Assembly: GCF_003309065.1 (NCBI RefSeq)
Contig: NZ_POAF01000004.1
Span: forward strand, 186,001-250,000
Origin: Glutamicibacter soli
Lineage (GTDB): Bacteria > Actinomycetota > Actinomycetes > Actinomycetales > Micrococcaceae
Length of the DNA stretch: 64,000 bases
Direction: 5' to 3'
In this document: positions 44,651-53,646 of the stretch, piece after piece
Layout: each line of letters begins with the position of its first letter
How positions within the stretch are numbered: position 1 is the first letter of the stretch
Position numbers and translations under genes: made by a program
The notes under the pieces: generated by a model
Told to the model about the DNA's origin: nothing
Databases searched by the model: none
Seen by the model: the letters and a program-made list of their open reading frames with translations, nothing else

Positions 44651-46822
44651 TCAAGCCAGCTGCCGCGGGTCGAGCTGCACCCGGCGCAGCAGCTGCGCGT
44701 TCAGTGCGACGACGATGGTCGACAGCGACATCAGCACCGCGCCGACCGCCGGGGAGAGCACGAAGCCGGCCGGCGCCAGCACGCCCGCGGCCAGCGGCAC
44801 GGAGAGCACGTTGTAGCCGGTGGCCCAGGCCAGGTTCTGCAGCATCTTGCGGTAGCTGGCGCGGGACAGGTCGATCATGGAGAGCACCGCACGCGGATCG
44901 CTGCCCGCCAGCACCACGCCGGCGGATTCCATGGCCACGTCGGTGCCGGCGCCGACGGCGATGCCGACCTCCGCTCGAGCCAGCGCCGGGGCGTCGTTGA
45001 CGCCATCGCCCACCATGGCCACCTTGTGCCCGCGCTCCTGCAGGGCGCGGACCTTGGAGTCCTTGTCCTGCGGCAGCACGTCGGCGAAGACCTCGTCGAT
45101 GCCCAGGTCCGTGGCGACCGCCTCGGCCACCTGGTGGGCATCGCCGGTAATCATCGCCACCTTCACGCCGCGGGCGTGCAGTTCCCGGATAGCGGCCCGG
45201 GATTCGGGGCGCACCTGGTCCTCCAGCGCCAGCGCACCGATGATTTCCCCGTCGCGCAGCACGTGCAGGATGCCCGCTCCGCGCTGCATGAACTGCCCGG
45301 TCTGCCCGGCCAGCTCGGCCGGAGGCTGCAGCTGTTTCTCGTGCAGCAGGTTCGGGCCGCCCACCTCGATCAGCGAGCCGTCGACCTCGGCGCGCACGCC
45401 GCGGCCCGTGGCCGAGCTGAAATCGCGTCCGGCCAGGCCCAAGGACTTCGCCTCGGGATCCTCGTTCGCTGCGCGGACGATGGCGCGGGCCACTGGGTGC
45501 TCGCTGTCGGATTCAGCTGCTGCGGCCAGCGCCAGCAGCCGGGTGCGGGGCATGCCCGCGACGGCCGCGATGCCGGTCACCGCGTGGGCGCCCTCGGTGA
45601 GGGTGCCGGTCTTGTCGAATAGCACCACGTCGACGGTGCGCATGCGTTCAAGCGCCATGCGGTTCTTGATCAGCACGCCGGCCCGGGCCGCGCGCTCGGT
45701 GGAAATCGCGATGACCAGCGGAATGGCAAGGCCCAGGGCGTGCGGGCAGGCGATGACCAGGACGGTGACCGTGCGGATGACGGCATCATCCGGGGCGCCG
45801 AGCAGCATCCAGGTGATGAAGGTGATCACGCCCGCGCCCAGCGCGAACCAGAACAGCCAGGCGGCGGCACGGTCGGCCAGCGCCTGCGCCTTGGAGGAGG
45901 AGGACTGCGCCTCGGAGACCAGCCGCTGGATTCCGGCCAGCGCGGTTTCCTCGCCCACCGCCTCGACCCGGATGCGCACCGCGTTGTCGGTAGCCACGGT
46001 GCCGGCCACGACCTTGTCCCCGGCCGAACGCGCGGCGGTCTTGGATTCGCCGGTGATCATCGATTCATCGAATTCGGCGCCACCCTGCTCGATGGTGCCG
46101 TCGGCCGGAACGCGGGCGCCGGAGCGGACCAGCACCAGGTCGCCGGCGGCCAGCTCGCCCAGCGAGACGGTTTCCGTGCCGGACTCGGTGACGCGTTCGG
46201 CCTCGTCGGGCAGCAGCGCTGCCAGCGCATCCAGCGCCCCGGAGGCCTGGCCGAGCGCCCGCATTTCCATCCAGTGGCCCAGCAGCATGATGACCACCAG
46301 CAGCGCCAGCTCCCACCAGAAGTCCAGCATGAACCCGCCGATGCCCAGGCTGGTCACCCAGGAGGCCGCAAACGCCACGGTGATGGCCATGGAAATCAGC
46401 AGCATCATGCCTGGCCGGCGCGAGGAGATCTCGGAAACGCCGCCGGCCAAGAACGGCCAGCCGCCGTAGAAGTAGATGACGGTGCCGAGGACCGGTGGAA
46501 TCCAGGCGGCGCCCGGGACTTCAGGCAGGTGGTAGCCGAGCATGTGCGAAACCATGGGGCTGAAGAACACCACGGGCAGCGCGAGGACCAGGCTCAGCCA
46601 GAACTTGTTCCGGAAGGCGGCGGCATGGCCGCCGTGCCCGCCGTGTCCCGCGTGGCCGGAATGCGCGGAGTGATCTTCGTGCATCTGATGGCCTTGGTGC
46701 TCCCCGTGGCCTGCGGGTGTTCCGTGCCCATGGGATGCGCCGTGCTTCCGGGGCGCTGGATGCTCATGTCCGGGGTGCTGGTCGTGCTCCACGGGATGCC
46801 CTGAATGCCGTTGGGTACTCAT
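44651..46822 (-). CDS. copB: Copper-translocating P-type ATPase, CopB-like (CPH type)
   Basis: The 723-residue P1B ATPase has a very His-rich N-terminal tail (about 66 residues, repeated HxGH units) in place of CxxC metal domains, then eight membrane helices. Core motifs: actuator MITGES, membrane metal site ACPHALG (CPH, the CopB/P1B-3 mark, versus CPC in CopA), phosphorylation site DKTGTL, SEHPVARAI (HP motif) and GDGVNDAPAL. CopB-type pumps export copper. GGGAGGA lies 6 bases before the ATG, and a CsoR-type operator is upstream. Confidence 0.94.
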   Translation of the reverse strand: MSTQRHSGHPVEHDQHPGHEHPAPRKHGASHGHGTPAGHGEHQGHQMHEDHSAHSGHAGHGGHGGHAAAFRNKFWLSLVLALPVVFFSPMVSHMLGYHLPEVPGAAWIPPVLGTVIYFYGGWPFLAGGVSEISSRRPGMMLLISMAITVAFAASWVTSLGIGGFMLDFWWELALLVVIMLLGHWMEMRALGQASGALDALAALLPDEAERVTESGTETVSLGELAAGDLVLVRSGARVPADGTIEQGGAEFDESMITGESKTAARSAGDKVVAGTVATDNAVRIRVEAVGEETALAGIQRLVSEAQSSSSKAQALADRAAAWLFWFALGAGVITFITWMLLGAPDDAVIRTVTVLVIACPHALGLAIPLVIAISTERAARAGVLIKNRMALERMRTVDVVLFDKTGTLTEGAHAVTGIAAVAGMPRTRLLALAAAAESDSEHPVARAIVRAANEDPEAKSLGLAGRDFSSATGRGVRAEVDGSLIEVGGPNLLHEKQLQPPAELAGQTGQFMQRGAGILHVLRDGEIIGALALEDQVRPESRAAIRELHARGVKVAMITGDAHQVAEAVATDLGIDEVFADVLPQDKDSKVRALQERGHKVAMVGDGVNDAPALARAEVGIAVGAGTDVAMESAGVVLAGSDPRAVLSMIDLSRASYRKMLQNLAWATGYNVLSVPLAAGVLAPAGFVLSPAVGAVLMSLSTIVVALNAQLLRRVQLDPRQLA

Positions 46823-47277
46823 GATGTCCTCCCTTGCTTGTAATTTCGGATGGGTCGGCAAATTCCGAGAGGTGCTCGGATCCGCCGTTCAGCATCGAGA
46901 ATATACCCCCCGGGGGTATAAGTCTAGGGTGTATGCCGATCTTTCCGGAGAGGTCAAGATTTGAGATCGGCAATCCGGGCGGCGTAGGGGAGGCTGCGGC
47001 GCGCGGGGGACTGCAGTCCAGGGTGCTGCTCCGGGGGTGCTGGCAGTTGGCCTCGCCATGCGGCGGAATCCAGCAGGTCGGACGGATTGCCTTCGAGGTA
47101 CCATGCTGCGCGGCGGAGGCTCCGGGCTTGCGGGACGTCCGGAAACTCGGCCGGTAACGGTTCTGGAGGCGAGGGCCGCCGCCTAAGCTGACCCTAGCTG
47201 GAATCAGCTGCCTGCCAGCTGGCACCATGGGCAGGTAGGTTGCAGCATTCGCCCGAGTAGGAACGCGAGAAGACACA
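46823..47277. other. Divergent promoter region, copB and ABC transporter
   Basis: These 455 bases hold the CsoR-like operator at 46902 and the leader of the ABC gene at 47278. A 107-codon frame (46834-47157, plus strand) spans much of it but starts without a ribosome site and overlaps the operator, so I do not call it. Nothing else is recognised. Confidence 0.4.
46902..46920. promoter_or_regulatory. CsoR-like operator upstream of copB
   Basis: TATACCCCC and GGGGGTATA are exact inverted arms around one C. This is the usual shape of a CsoR site (TACCCC-GGGGTA core). It lies 80 bases before the copB start and overlaps a possible -10, TATATT, read on the minus strand. CsoR releases it when it binds Cu(I). 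No csoR gene is in the window. Confidence 0.85.
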
Positions 47278-49131
47278 ATGAGCATGGAAAATGCCGCCTG
47301 GCATTCCCTCTGGAAGCTGTCGGGGGACAAAGGCAAGGCCTACGCGCCGACAACACCCAAACGCGTTCTGCAATTCGCCGCAGGCTACAAGACCCGGCTG
47401 CTCATCTTCGTGCTCTTCTCCATCTGCTCGGCGGTGCTTGCCGTCATCACCCCGGTGCTCGCCGGCCGGATCGTGGATGAAATCGTCGCCCGCAGCGGCA
47501 TCCGGATCATCGTCAACCTGGCGCTGGTCATCGCGCTGGTGGCGGTGCTGGACGCGATCGTTTCCGTCGTGGTCCGCTGGTTCTCCTCCAAGCTCGGCGA
47601 GGGAATCATCTACGACCTGCGCACCGCGGTGTTCGACCACGTGCAGAAGATGCCGGTGGCATTCTTCGCCAGAACCCGCACCGGGGCGCTGGTCAGCCGC
47701 CTGAACAACGACGTCATCGGCGCGCAGGCGGCCTTCGCCGGGACCCTGTCCGGGCTGGTGTCCAACACCGTGGCCCTGATCCTCACCGCGGCGGTCATGT
47801 TCACGACTTCCTGGCAGGTCACCGCCATTGCGCTCGTGCTGCTTCCGGTCTTCCTGCTGCCGGCGCGGCACTTCGGCAAGTCGGTGGCGCTGCTGCGCAA
47901 GGAATCCGCGGATCTGAACGCCTCAATGGGGACGCAGATGACCGAGCGCTTCTCGGCGCCCGGAGCGACGCTGATCAAGCTCTTCGGCCGGCCCAAGGAC
48001 GAATCCCACCAGTTCGCGCTCCGCGCGGGCCGCGTGCGGGACATCGGCATCAAGGTCACCATGCGCCAGTACTACTTCGTCGCGACCCTGACCCTGGTCG
48101 CCGCACTGGCGCTGGCCTTGGTATATGGCCTTGGAGGCATGTATGCGGTGCGTGGCGACCTGGCCGCTGGCGACGTGGTGGTCCTGGGTATGCTGCTGAC
48201 CCGGTTGTATGCTCCGCTGACCGCGCTGGCCAATGCCCGCGTGGAAATCACCAGTGCGCTGGTCAGCTTCGACCGCGTGTTCGAGGTGCTGGACCTCCAG
48301 CCGCTGATCACCGATGCGCCCGACGCCCGCCGCCTGGAACCCGGGCCGGTGCCCGTGAAGTTCTCCCACGTGAACTTCTCCTACCCGAGCGCTGACAAGG
48401 TCTCGCTCGCGTCCCTGGAAGAGGTCGCGGTGCTGGATACCCGCGGCGGGCAGGAAGTCCTGCATGACATCGATTTCGAGGTGAAGGCAGGGCAGACCGT
48501 CGCCCTGGTCGGCTCCTCGGGTGCCGGAAAGTCGACCATCGCCTCGCTGCTGGCCCGGCTCTACGACGTGGATTCCGGAGCCGTCGAGCTGGCGGGAACC
48601 GATATCCGCGAGCTGAAGCTCGACTCGCTGCGCGAAACCGTCTCCATGGTCACCCAAGACGGGCACTTGTTCCACGAGTCGATCCGCTCCAACCTGCTGC
48701 TCGCCCGACCCGGGGCCGACGATACGCAGATCTGGGAAGCGCTTGAACGCGCGCGGCTGAAGCCGGTCATCGCCGCCCTGCCCGACGGGCTGGACACCGT
48801 GGTGGGCGAGCGCGGCTACCGGCTGTCCGGCGGCGAACGCCAGCGCATGACCATCGCCCGGCTGCTGCTTGCCGCCCCGCAGGTCGTGATCCTGGACGAG
48901 GCCACCGCCGCGCTGGACTCCGCCAACGAGGCAGCAGTCCAGGCGGCCCTGACCGAGGCGCTGGAGAACCGCACCGCGCTGATCATCGCGCACCGGCTGT
49001 CGACCATCCGCTCTGCGGACCAGATCCTGGTGGTCGAGGGCGGGCGCATCATCGAGCGCGGAACGCACAGCGAGCTGCTGGGCCTGGGCGGGAAGTACAC
49101 CGAACTCTACGAGACGCAGTTCGCCCAGTAG
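47278..49131 (+). CDS. ABC exporter, fused permease-ATPase
   Basis: The 617-residue half-transporter has six membrane helices (residues about 38-320) and a C-terminal ATPase. It has Walker A GSSGAGKST (about residue 413), Q-loop VTQDGHLF, signature LSGGERQRM, Walker B VVILDEATAALD and the H-loop IIAHRLST. It works as a homo- or heterodimer exporting lipids, drugs or peptides; the substrate is unknown. No partner half-transporter is adjacent, which favours a homodimer. It is divergent from copB but lacks any metal motif. Confidence 0.92.
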   Translation: MSMENAAWHSLWKLSGDKGKAYAPTTPKRVLQFAAGYKTRLLIFVLFSICSAVLAVITPVLAGRIVDEIVARSGIRIIVNLALVIALVAVLDAIVSVVVRWFSSKLGEGIIYDLRTAVFDHVQKMPVAFFARTRTGALVSRLNNDVIGAQAAFAGTLSGLVSNTVALILTAAVMFTTSWQVTAIALVLLPVFLLPARHFGKSVALLRKESADLNASMGTQMTERFSAPGATLIKLFGRPKDESHQFALRAGRVRDIGIKVTMRQYYFVATLTLVAALALALVYGLGGMYAVRGDLAAGDVVVLGMLLTRLYAPLTALANARVEITSALVSFDRVFEVLDLQPLITDAPDARRLEPGPVPVKFSHVNFSYPSADKVSLASLEEVAVLDTRGGQEVLHDIDFEVKAGQTVALVGSSGAGKSTIASLLARLYDVDSGAVELAGTDIRELKLDSLRETVSMVTQDGHLFHESIRSNLLLARPGADDTQIWEALERARLKPVIAALPDGLDTVVGERGYRLSGGERQRMTIARLLLAAPQVVILDEATAALDSANEAAVQAALTEALENRTALIIAHRLSTIRSADQILVVEGGRIIERGTHSELLGLGGKYTELYETQFAQ

Positions 49132-49178
49132 CCGCAGGCACCGTGGTGGACCGGTGCACGGTTCCTCCTAGACACAGA

Positions 49179-49261
49179 CGGCCGCGCCAGGCTGGGGCGG
49201 CGGCAGTGGGCGGATCCGAAGGATCCGGTGTTCACTGCTGCCTGTCCAGCCGGCGCGGCCG
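49179..49261. terminator. Very long hairpin between convergent genes
   Basis: CGGCCGCGCCAGGCTGG (49179) pairs with CCAGCCGGCGCGGCCG (ending 49261) with one bulged A. Inside, GGCGGCAGTG (49199) pairs 9 of 10 with CACTGCTGCC (49233), and innermost CGGATCC-GAA-GGATCCG forms a tetra-loop-like tip. The whole 83 bases fold on themselves. It lies 48 bases after the ABC gene and 23 bases past the KstD-like gene, so it probably terminates both. Confidence 0.7.
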
Positions 49262-49283
49262 CGGTCTCGGAAGGTAACGAAGG

Positions 49284-51005
49284 CTAGGCGCTGCGGACCA
49301 GTTCGCGGGCCTTCTGCGCTGCATGGGTGGCGATGATGGTGCCGAAGACCAGCCCCTGCCCAATCGTGGCGCCGGCACCCGGGTACACGTTGCCGAAGAT
49401 GTTCGCGGCGGTATTGCCCTGGGCGTAGAGCCCCTCGATGACGTCGCCGGAATTGTCCAGCACGCGGCCTTGGGCGTCGGTCATTACGCCGCCGCAGGTG
49501 CCCAGGTCCGATAGCACGATCTTCACCGCGTAGTAGGTCTTGCCGTCCAGCGCGCGCAGGTTCGGGTTCGGATTCTGGGTCGGGTCGCCGTAGTAGCGGT
49601 CGTAGGCCGACTCGCCGCGGCCGAACTGGTCGTCGATGCCGGTTCCGGCGCCCTCGTTGAATGCCGACAGGGTCTGTTCCAGCGCCTGCGCGGGAACCTC
49701 GATCTTGTTCGCGAGCTTGCTGATCGAGGACGACTTGTGGGCGATGCCCGCCTTGTACCAGGACTCGGGCAGGGCCATGCGCGGGTAGCACTGCCCGGCG
49801 AAGATGTAGCTGTCGCGGTAGGTCTGGTCGAAGATGAGCCACATCTCGCCCACCGGATCGCCGTCCGCCTCGCGGCGCAGGATCTCCTGGCCGAAGCTCA
49901 TGTAGTCGGTGGACTCGTTGATGAAGCGGCGTCCCGACCGGTCCACCATGAACGATCCGGGCAGCGAACGCTCGGCCAGCAGGATCTTGGCTGAGCCGCC
50001 GGGCTTGAGCGGCGACACGGCCGGGAACCACCAGGACTGCTGCATGCTTGCCAGCTGGGCGTTGTGCTTCTGCGCCAATTCGATGGCATCGCCGTGGTTG
50101 CCCTTGGCGCCCAGGCTCAGGTCCTCGACCAGCGAGGGGCTCTGGTGCTCCTGGCGCATCTTCATGTTGTGGTCGTAGCCGCCGGCGGCCAGCACCACGC
50201 CGTACTTGGTGCGCACGCTCACGCGTTCGCCTGACTGTTCCAGGACCGCCGCGGTGACAACGCCATCGGTGAATTCAAGGTCGACCAGCTTCGCTTCGGT
50301 CCAGACGGGAATGCCGGCATCAAGGGCCCCGGCATACATGCCGCCGGCGATGGCCTGGCCTCCGGCGCTGTAGTTGCGGCCGAGAAGCAGTCCGCCGGCG
50401 CCCTGGATCAGGCGCTTCGCGATCAGCGGGAATGCCTTGTGCGGCGCCTTGGCAATGAGGTTCATCCACTTGTAGTCGGCGCCGGTCACCGGCATTGGCA
50501 TGGGCGCTGCCATGGTGGCCGGCTGGAAGCGGCCGAGCTGGTCGCCGAGCTTGTTCAGGTCGAAGGGGCGCGATTCGACCGAGCGTCCGGCGGCGCTGCC
50601 GCCCGGCTTTTCGGGGTGGTAGTCGGAGTATCCCTTGGACCAGAAGAAGTTCAGCTGGGTCATGCGTTCGAGCATCTTGACGGTTTCGTCGCCGTATTCC
50701 AGGAAGGCCTTCCAGCGCTCCGCCGGGCCCGAGCCGTCCACGACGGATTCGATGTACTTCTCGCCGCGGTCCAGGGAATCAACGGCGCCGTCGCGCTTGA
50801 GCACCGTGTTGGCGGGAATCCAGAAGGCGCCGCCCGAGCGGGCGGTGGAGCCGCCCACGTACTTGGTTTTCTCGGCCACGGCAACGTTGAGGCCGAGCTC
50901 CTTGGCGGCCAGCGCAGTGGCCAGCCCGGTGCCGGAACCGATGACCAGCAGGTCGACTTCGAGCTGATCGATTTTGACGGGTGCAAGAACGGTTTTCGAT
51001 GCCAT
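49284..51005 (-). CDS. FAD-dependent oxidoreductase, 3-ketosteroid-dehydrogenase-like
   Basis: The 573-residue flavoprotein has the FAD loop VIGSGTGLATALAAKELG at residue 21, EKTKYVGGSTARSGGAFWIP, GYSDYHPEKPGG (matching the catalytic Tyr region of 3-ketosteroid delta-1-dehydrogenase, where the usual order is DYYP) and the C-terminal GLYAQGNTAANIFGNVYPGAGATIGQGLVFG. Fumarate-reductase-like flavoproteins share this fold. No other steroid genes are nearby, so the true substrate is open. ATAGGAG precedes the ATG. Expected to be soluble, with no signal peptide. Confidence 0.85.
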   Translation of the reverse strand: MASKTVLAPVKIDQLEVDLLVIGSGTGLATALAAKELGLNVAVAEKTKYVGGSTARSGGAFWIPANTVLKRDGAVDSLDRGEKYIESVVDGSGPAERWKAFLEYGDETVKMLERMTQLNFFWSKGYSDYHPEKPGGSAAGRSVESRPFDLNKLGDQLGRFQPATMAAPMPMPVTGADYKWMNLIAKAPHKAFPLIAKRLIQGAGGLLLGRNYSAGGQAIAGGMYAGALDAGIPVWTEAKLVDLEFTDGVVTAAVLEQSGERVSVRTKYGVVLAAGGYDHNMKMRQEHQSPSLVEDLSLGAKGNHGDAIELAQKHNAQLASMQQSWWFPAVSPLKPGGSAKILLAERSLPGSFMVDRSGRRFINESTDYMSFGQEILRREADGDPVGEMWLIFDQTYRDSYIFAGQCYPRMALPESWYKAGIAHKSSSISKLANKIEVPAQALEQTLSAFNEGAGTGIDDQFGRGESAYDRYYGDPTQNPNPNLRALDGKTYYAVKIVLSDLGTCGGVMTDAQGRVLDNSGDVIEGLYAQGNTAANIFGNVYPGAGATIGQGLVFGTIIATHAAQKARELVRSA

Positions 51006-51305
51006 GAAGCGGTCTCCTATGAACGACGCCGGGAAGTGGGTCCTGAGTTAGATCATGCTAGCCAAGCCGCAGCCCTGTCCGTCGCGCAGTCCCGATAACA
51101 GGGATCTGCAGCCTGATGGCCGGGGAACTGTCCTATAGGGGTGCGGCGGCGCTTCCCCGGCGGGGACCTGGCTTGTTGGCCGGGGACTGGTTAACGTGCG
51201 GTAGCGCGAAGATCACGATTCCCGGCCAGGGGTTGTAAACATCGATAGATTAATGAACCATGGGCGGAACGGACCTAATCCGATATTTATGGAGGTAATC
51301 CATCC
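51006..51305. other. Spacer between divergent flavoprotein and lipoprotein genes
   Basis: These 300 bases hold both promoters. A weak stem, CCCTGT with ACAGGG (about 51078-51115), and an AT-rich tract before the lipoprotein gene are visible. I see no operator strong enough to call and no gene. Confidence 0.35.
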
Positions 51306-52565
51306 ATGCCACCATCGACTCGAACAATCCGTCCTCCGACCGTTATCGCAGGAATATGCGGACTTGGACTCGTCCTGGCCTCCTGCTCCAGCGGAGTAAG
51401 TGGCGTGGAGCAGTCTGCGGAAGCCTCGAATCCTCCGCGCGTTTCTTCCAGCGCTTCGGGCACCTCGACGACGGAGGATGCCAGCCAGCCGGCGGCTGAA
51501 CGGCGGCGCCAGATCGAGGGTCTGAGCTGGGCGGATGGCACGACGGTTGAGGCTTCCGTTGTTTCAGTGGGGGACGCGGTGAAGCCGCCCGGCGACGCCA
51601 TCTCCGATCGCGCAGCGCACGATCTTCCCGAGGGGGAGCAACTGCTGGGCGTCTTGAGTGATGCCCGACCCGTCGTACTGAGCAAGGGCCTGCCGTACAC
51701 CGTCGACGAAACAGGGAAGTACTCGCTGTACTGGGCCGATTCCAAGCGGGACGCCGCCACTGACGACACCTCCTGGTCCATCCACGGCGATACCGTGGTG
51801 GCTACGGTCCGCGGAGTCGACGGCGGAAGCGCAACCACCCTGATGGCCTACGACGACAAGGACGGGATCCAGGAGATCAAGGACTTCCAGAAGGCCAGCG
51901 ACTCGAACAGCGAGTCCCTCGTTCTGGACGGCGGCAAGGTGTACTGGAGCGAAGCGGACGCGAAGAGCCGCCGGGTGGTATCGATCCCGTTGGCCGGCGG
52001 AAGCAAAAAAGTGGAAGCAGAGAACGCGGGGGCCGTCTACCGCACCGACCGGGGTGTCGCCGTGCTCACGCAGGAAGATCCTCAATCCGAGGACACAATG
52101 AACCAGATCGGCGGCGTGCAGCTGCTCGACGGCACTGAATTGCTCCACGCCACGGAAGAGTTCGAACTGGGTGGATTCAGCGGCGATCCGTATAGCCCGA
52201 GGCCGATCATGAATGGCGGTTCCACCCTGAGCTTCAACCTTGACAGGGGCGAGAACAGCTTCAACGTGGCCGTGCTGAATTTCGAGACCAAGCAGGCTTG
52301 GCTCATCGAGATACCGGATGGCCGGATCCCCTTCGGGCAGTCAACCTCGGGATCCTACTCCTTCATTGCCTGGTCTGCGGAGCAGATGGAGGAACTGGGG
52401 TCTCTTGGCAACGAAGCGGTAGCTCTCGATGCGTCGACGGGCGAGCTGTTCGCCTTCAGCCCGGAAAACAACTTCGAGAATATTTTCGGCAACGACAAGG
52501 CCCTGGCGTGGAGCACCAAGACCAGCTCGGGCTCAGTGAGCTTTGCCAGCGAGATCCTCGAATAG
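51306..52565 (+). CDS. Secreted lipoprotein with beta-propeller-like repeats, unknown function
   Basis: The 419-residue protein has a lipoprotein signal peptide ending at the lipobox LASC (Cys about residue 28), then a low-complexity Ser/Thr linker. The body has repeated beta-strand pieces such as SLVLDGGKVYWSEADAKSRRVVSIPLAGG and STLSFNLDRGENSFNVAVLNF, as in TolB/YVTN-like propellers. That fold is an inference from pattern. ATGGAGG lies 13 bases before the ATG. It converges on the IclR gene. Role unknown; it should sit on the outer face of the membrane. Confidence 0.75.
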   Translation: MPPSTRTIRPPTVIAGICGLGLVLASCSSGVSGVEQSAEASNPPRVSSSASGTSTTEDASQPAAERRRQIEGLSWADGTTVEASVVSVGDAVKPPGDAISDRAAHDLPEGEQLLGVLSDARPVVLSKGLPYTVDETGKYSLYWADSKRDAATDDTSWSIHGDTVVATVRGVDGGSATTLMAYDDKDGIQEIKDFQKASDSNSESLVLDGGKVYWSEADAKSRRVVSIPLAGGSKKVEAENAGAVYRTDRGVAVLTQEDPQSEDTMNQIGGVQLLDGTELLHATEEFELGGFSGDPYSPRPIMNGGSTLSFNLDRGENSFNVAVLNFETKQAWLIEIPDGRIPFGQSTSGSYSFIAWSAEQMEELGSLGNEAVALDASTGELFAFSPENNFENIFGNDKALAWSTKTSSGSVSFASEILE

Positions 52566-52598
52566 CGCGCATCAAGCTCCACGCCTATTAACAAGAAA

Positions 52599-52641
52599 CT
52601 GCCCGGGCGCCGCATGATGACATGCCGGCGGCCCGGGGCAG
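52599..52641. terminator. Hairpin between convergent lipoprotein and IclR genes
   Basis: CTGCCCGGGCGCCGCATG folds on CATGCCGGCGGCCCGGGGCAG with loop ATGA and three single-base bulges. It lies 33 bases after one stop and 15 bases past the other. Confidence 0.6.
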
Positions 52642-52655
52642 CAGGGCTTGAATGG

Positions 52656-53429
52656 CTAGTCGGCGGCGGCCACCAGTTGGCGGCCGAGCTCGCGCGCGGC
52701 TTCCTGCAGTTCCGGGACCGCATGCTGCATGAATGCCTCGTCGACGCGGGTGACGGGGCCGGAGACCGAGATGGCCATCGGAGTTGGCGCTCCGGGCACC
52801 GGGACGGCGATGCAACGCACGCCCAGCTCCTGCTCTTCCTCGTCGATGGCGTAGCCGCGCTCGCGGGTCGCCTCCACATCGGTGAACAGCTTGCCCAGGG
52901 TCGTGATGGTGTTGGCGGTCTTCGGCGGCATGCCGGCCTGGGCCACGAGGCGCTGGACGCGCTCGTCGTCCAGCACCGAGAGCACCGCCTTGCCGACGCC
53001 AGAGTTATGCAGCATGGCGCGGCGTCCCACCTCGGTGATCATGCGCATTGAGTGCGGGGACTGCACCTGGGCGATATAGGTGACCATGTCGCCGTCCAGC
53101 ACGGCAATATTCGCTGATTCGCCCAGCTTGGCGACCAATTCCTTGAGCACCGGCGAGGCCAAGGCGCCCAGCTGGCGATTGGCGACCTCGCCCAAGCGGA
53201 TCAGGCGAGGGCCCAGCGAGTAGCGGCGGTTGGGCAGCTGGCGCACATAGCCCACGCCCACGAGCGTGCGCAGCAAGCGGTGGATGGTCGGCAGCGGCAG
53301 CGGGGTGTCGGCGGCCAATTCGCTCAGCGCGGCTTCGCCGCCGGCTCGGGCGATGACTTCGAGCAATTCAAAGGCGCGCTCGACGGACTGGACGCCGCCG
53401 GTGGTCGACTTGCTGGTTGTCTGCGTCAT
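52656..53429 (-). CDS. allR: IclR-family regulator, AllR-like
   Basis: The 257-residue protein has the winged helix SVERAFELLEVIARAGGEAALSELAADTPLPLPTIHRLLRTLVGVGYV at the N-terminus and then the IclR effector domain (MRMITEVGRRAMLHNSGVGKAVLSVL; ERGYAIDEEEQELGVRCIAVPV). It is divergent from the malic enzyme-aceB-allE operon. In Streptomyces an AllR of this family controls allantoin and glyoxylate genes including aceB, so this is its probable counterpart; glyoxylate or allantoin would be the effector. ATG 53429 has GAGGAG upstream; the longer frame is promoter. Confidence 0.88.
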   Translation of the reverse strand: MTQTTSKSTTGGVQSVERAFELLEVIARAGGEAALSELAADTPLPLPTIHRLLRTLVGVGYVRQLPNRRYSLGPRLIRLGEVANRQLGALASPVLKELVAKLGESANIAVLDGDMVTYIAQVQSPHSMRMITEVGRRAMLHNSGVGKAVLSVLDDERVQRLVAQAGMPPKTANTITTLGKLFTDVEATRERGYAIDEEEQELGVRCIAVPVPGAPTPMAISVSGPVTRVDEAFMQHAVPELQEAARELGRQLVAAAD

Positions 53430-53646
53430 ATACGACTCCTCGGTGCCTCTGAATCGTGGAAGTTGTCGGCACTTAACTTCTGCGATGCGAAATCTTTTCT
53501 CTAAGAATAGCCCCATGATGAACAGAGATTCCATGATGCGAGAAAAATTAGTGTGAAAAGTTGTGTCATACTGCACAAAATGGCCTTGCGTTTTCATTTT
53601 GAGGATATTAGTATCCACTATACGGAAACTTTTACAGGAGGACCTC
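53430..53646. promoter_or_regulatory. Divergent promoter of allR and the malic enzyme operon
   Basis: An AT-rich 217-base gap. CATGATG occurs twice 18 bases apart (about 53514 and 53532), and TATCC-ACTATA-CGGAA (about 53609) is an imperfect dyad in the place expected for the plus-strand promoter. IclR-family sites are short imperfect palindromes, so either could be the operator. Confidence 0.4.

Noticed and set aside
46834-47157. A 107-codon plus-strand ORF upstream of the ABC transporter
   Set aside because: It spans the CsoR-like operator, lacks a ribosome site and reads as low-complexity sequence.
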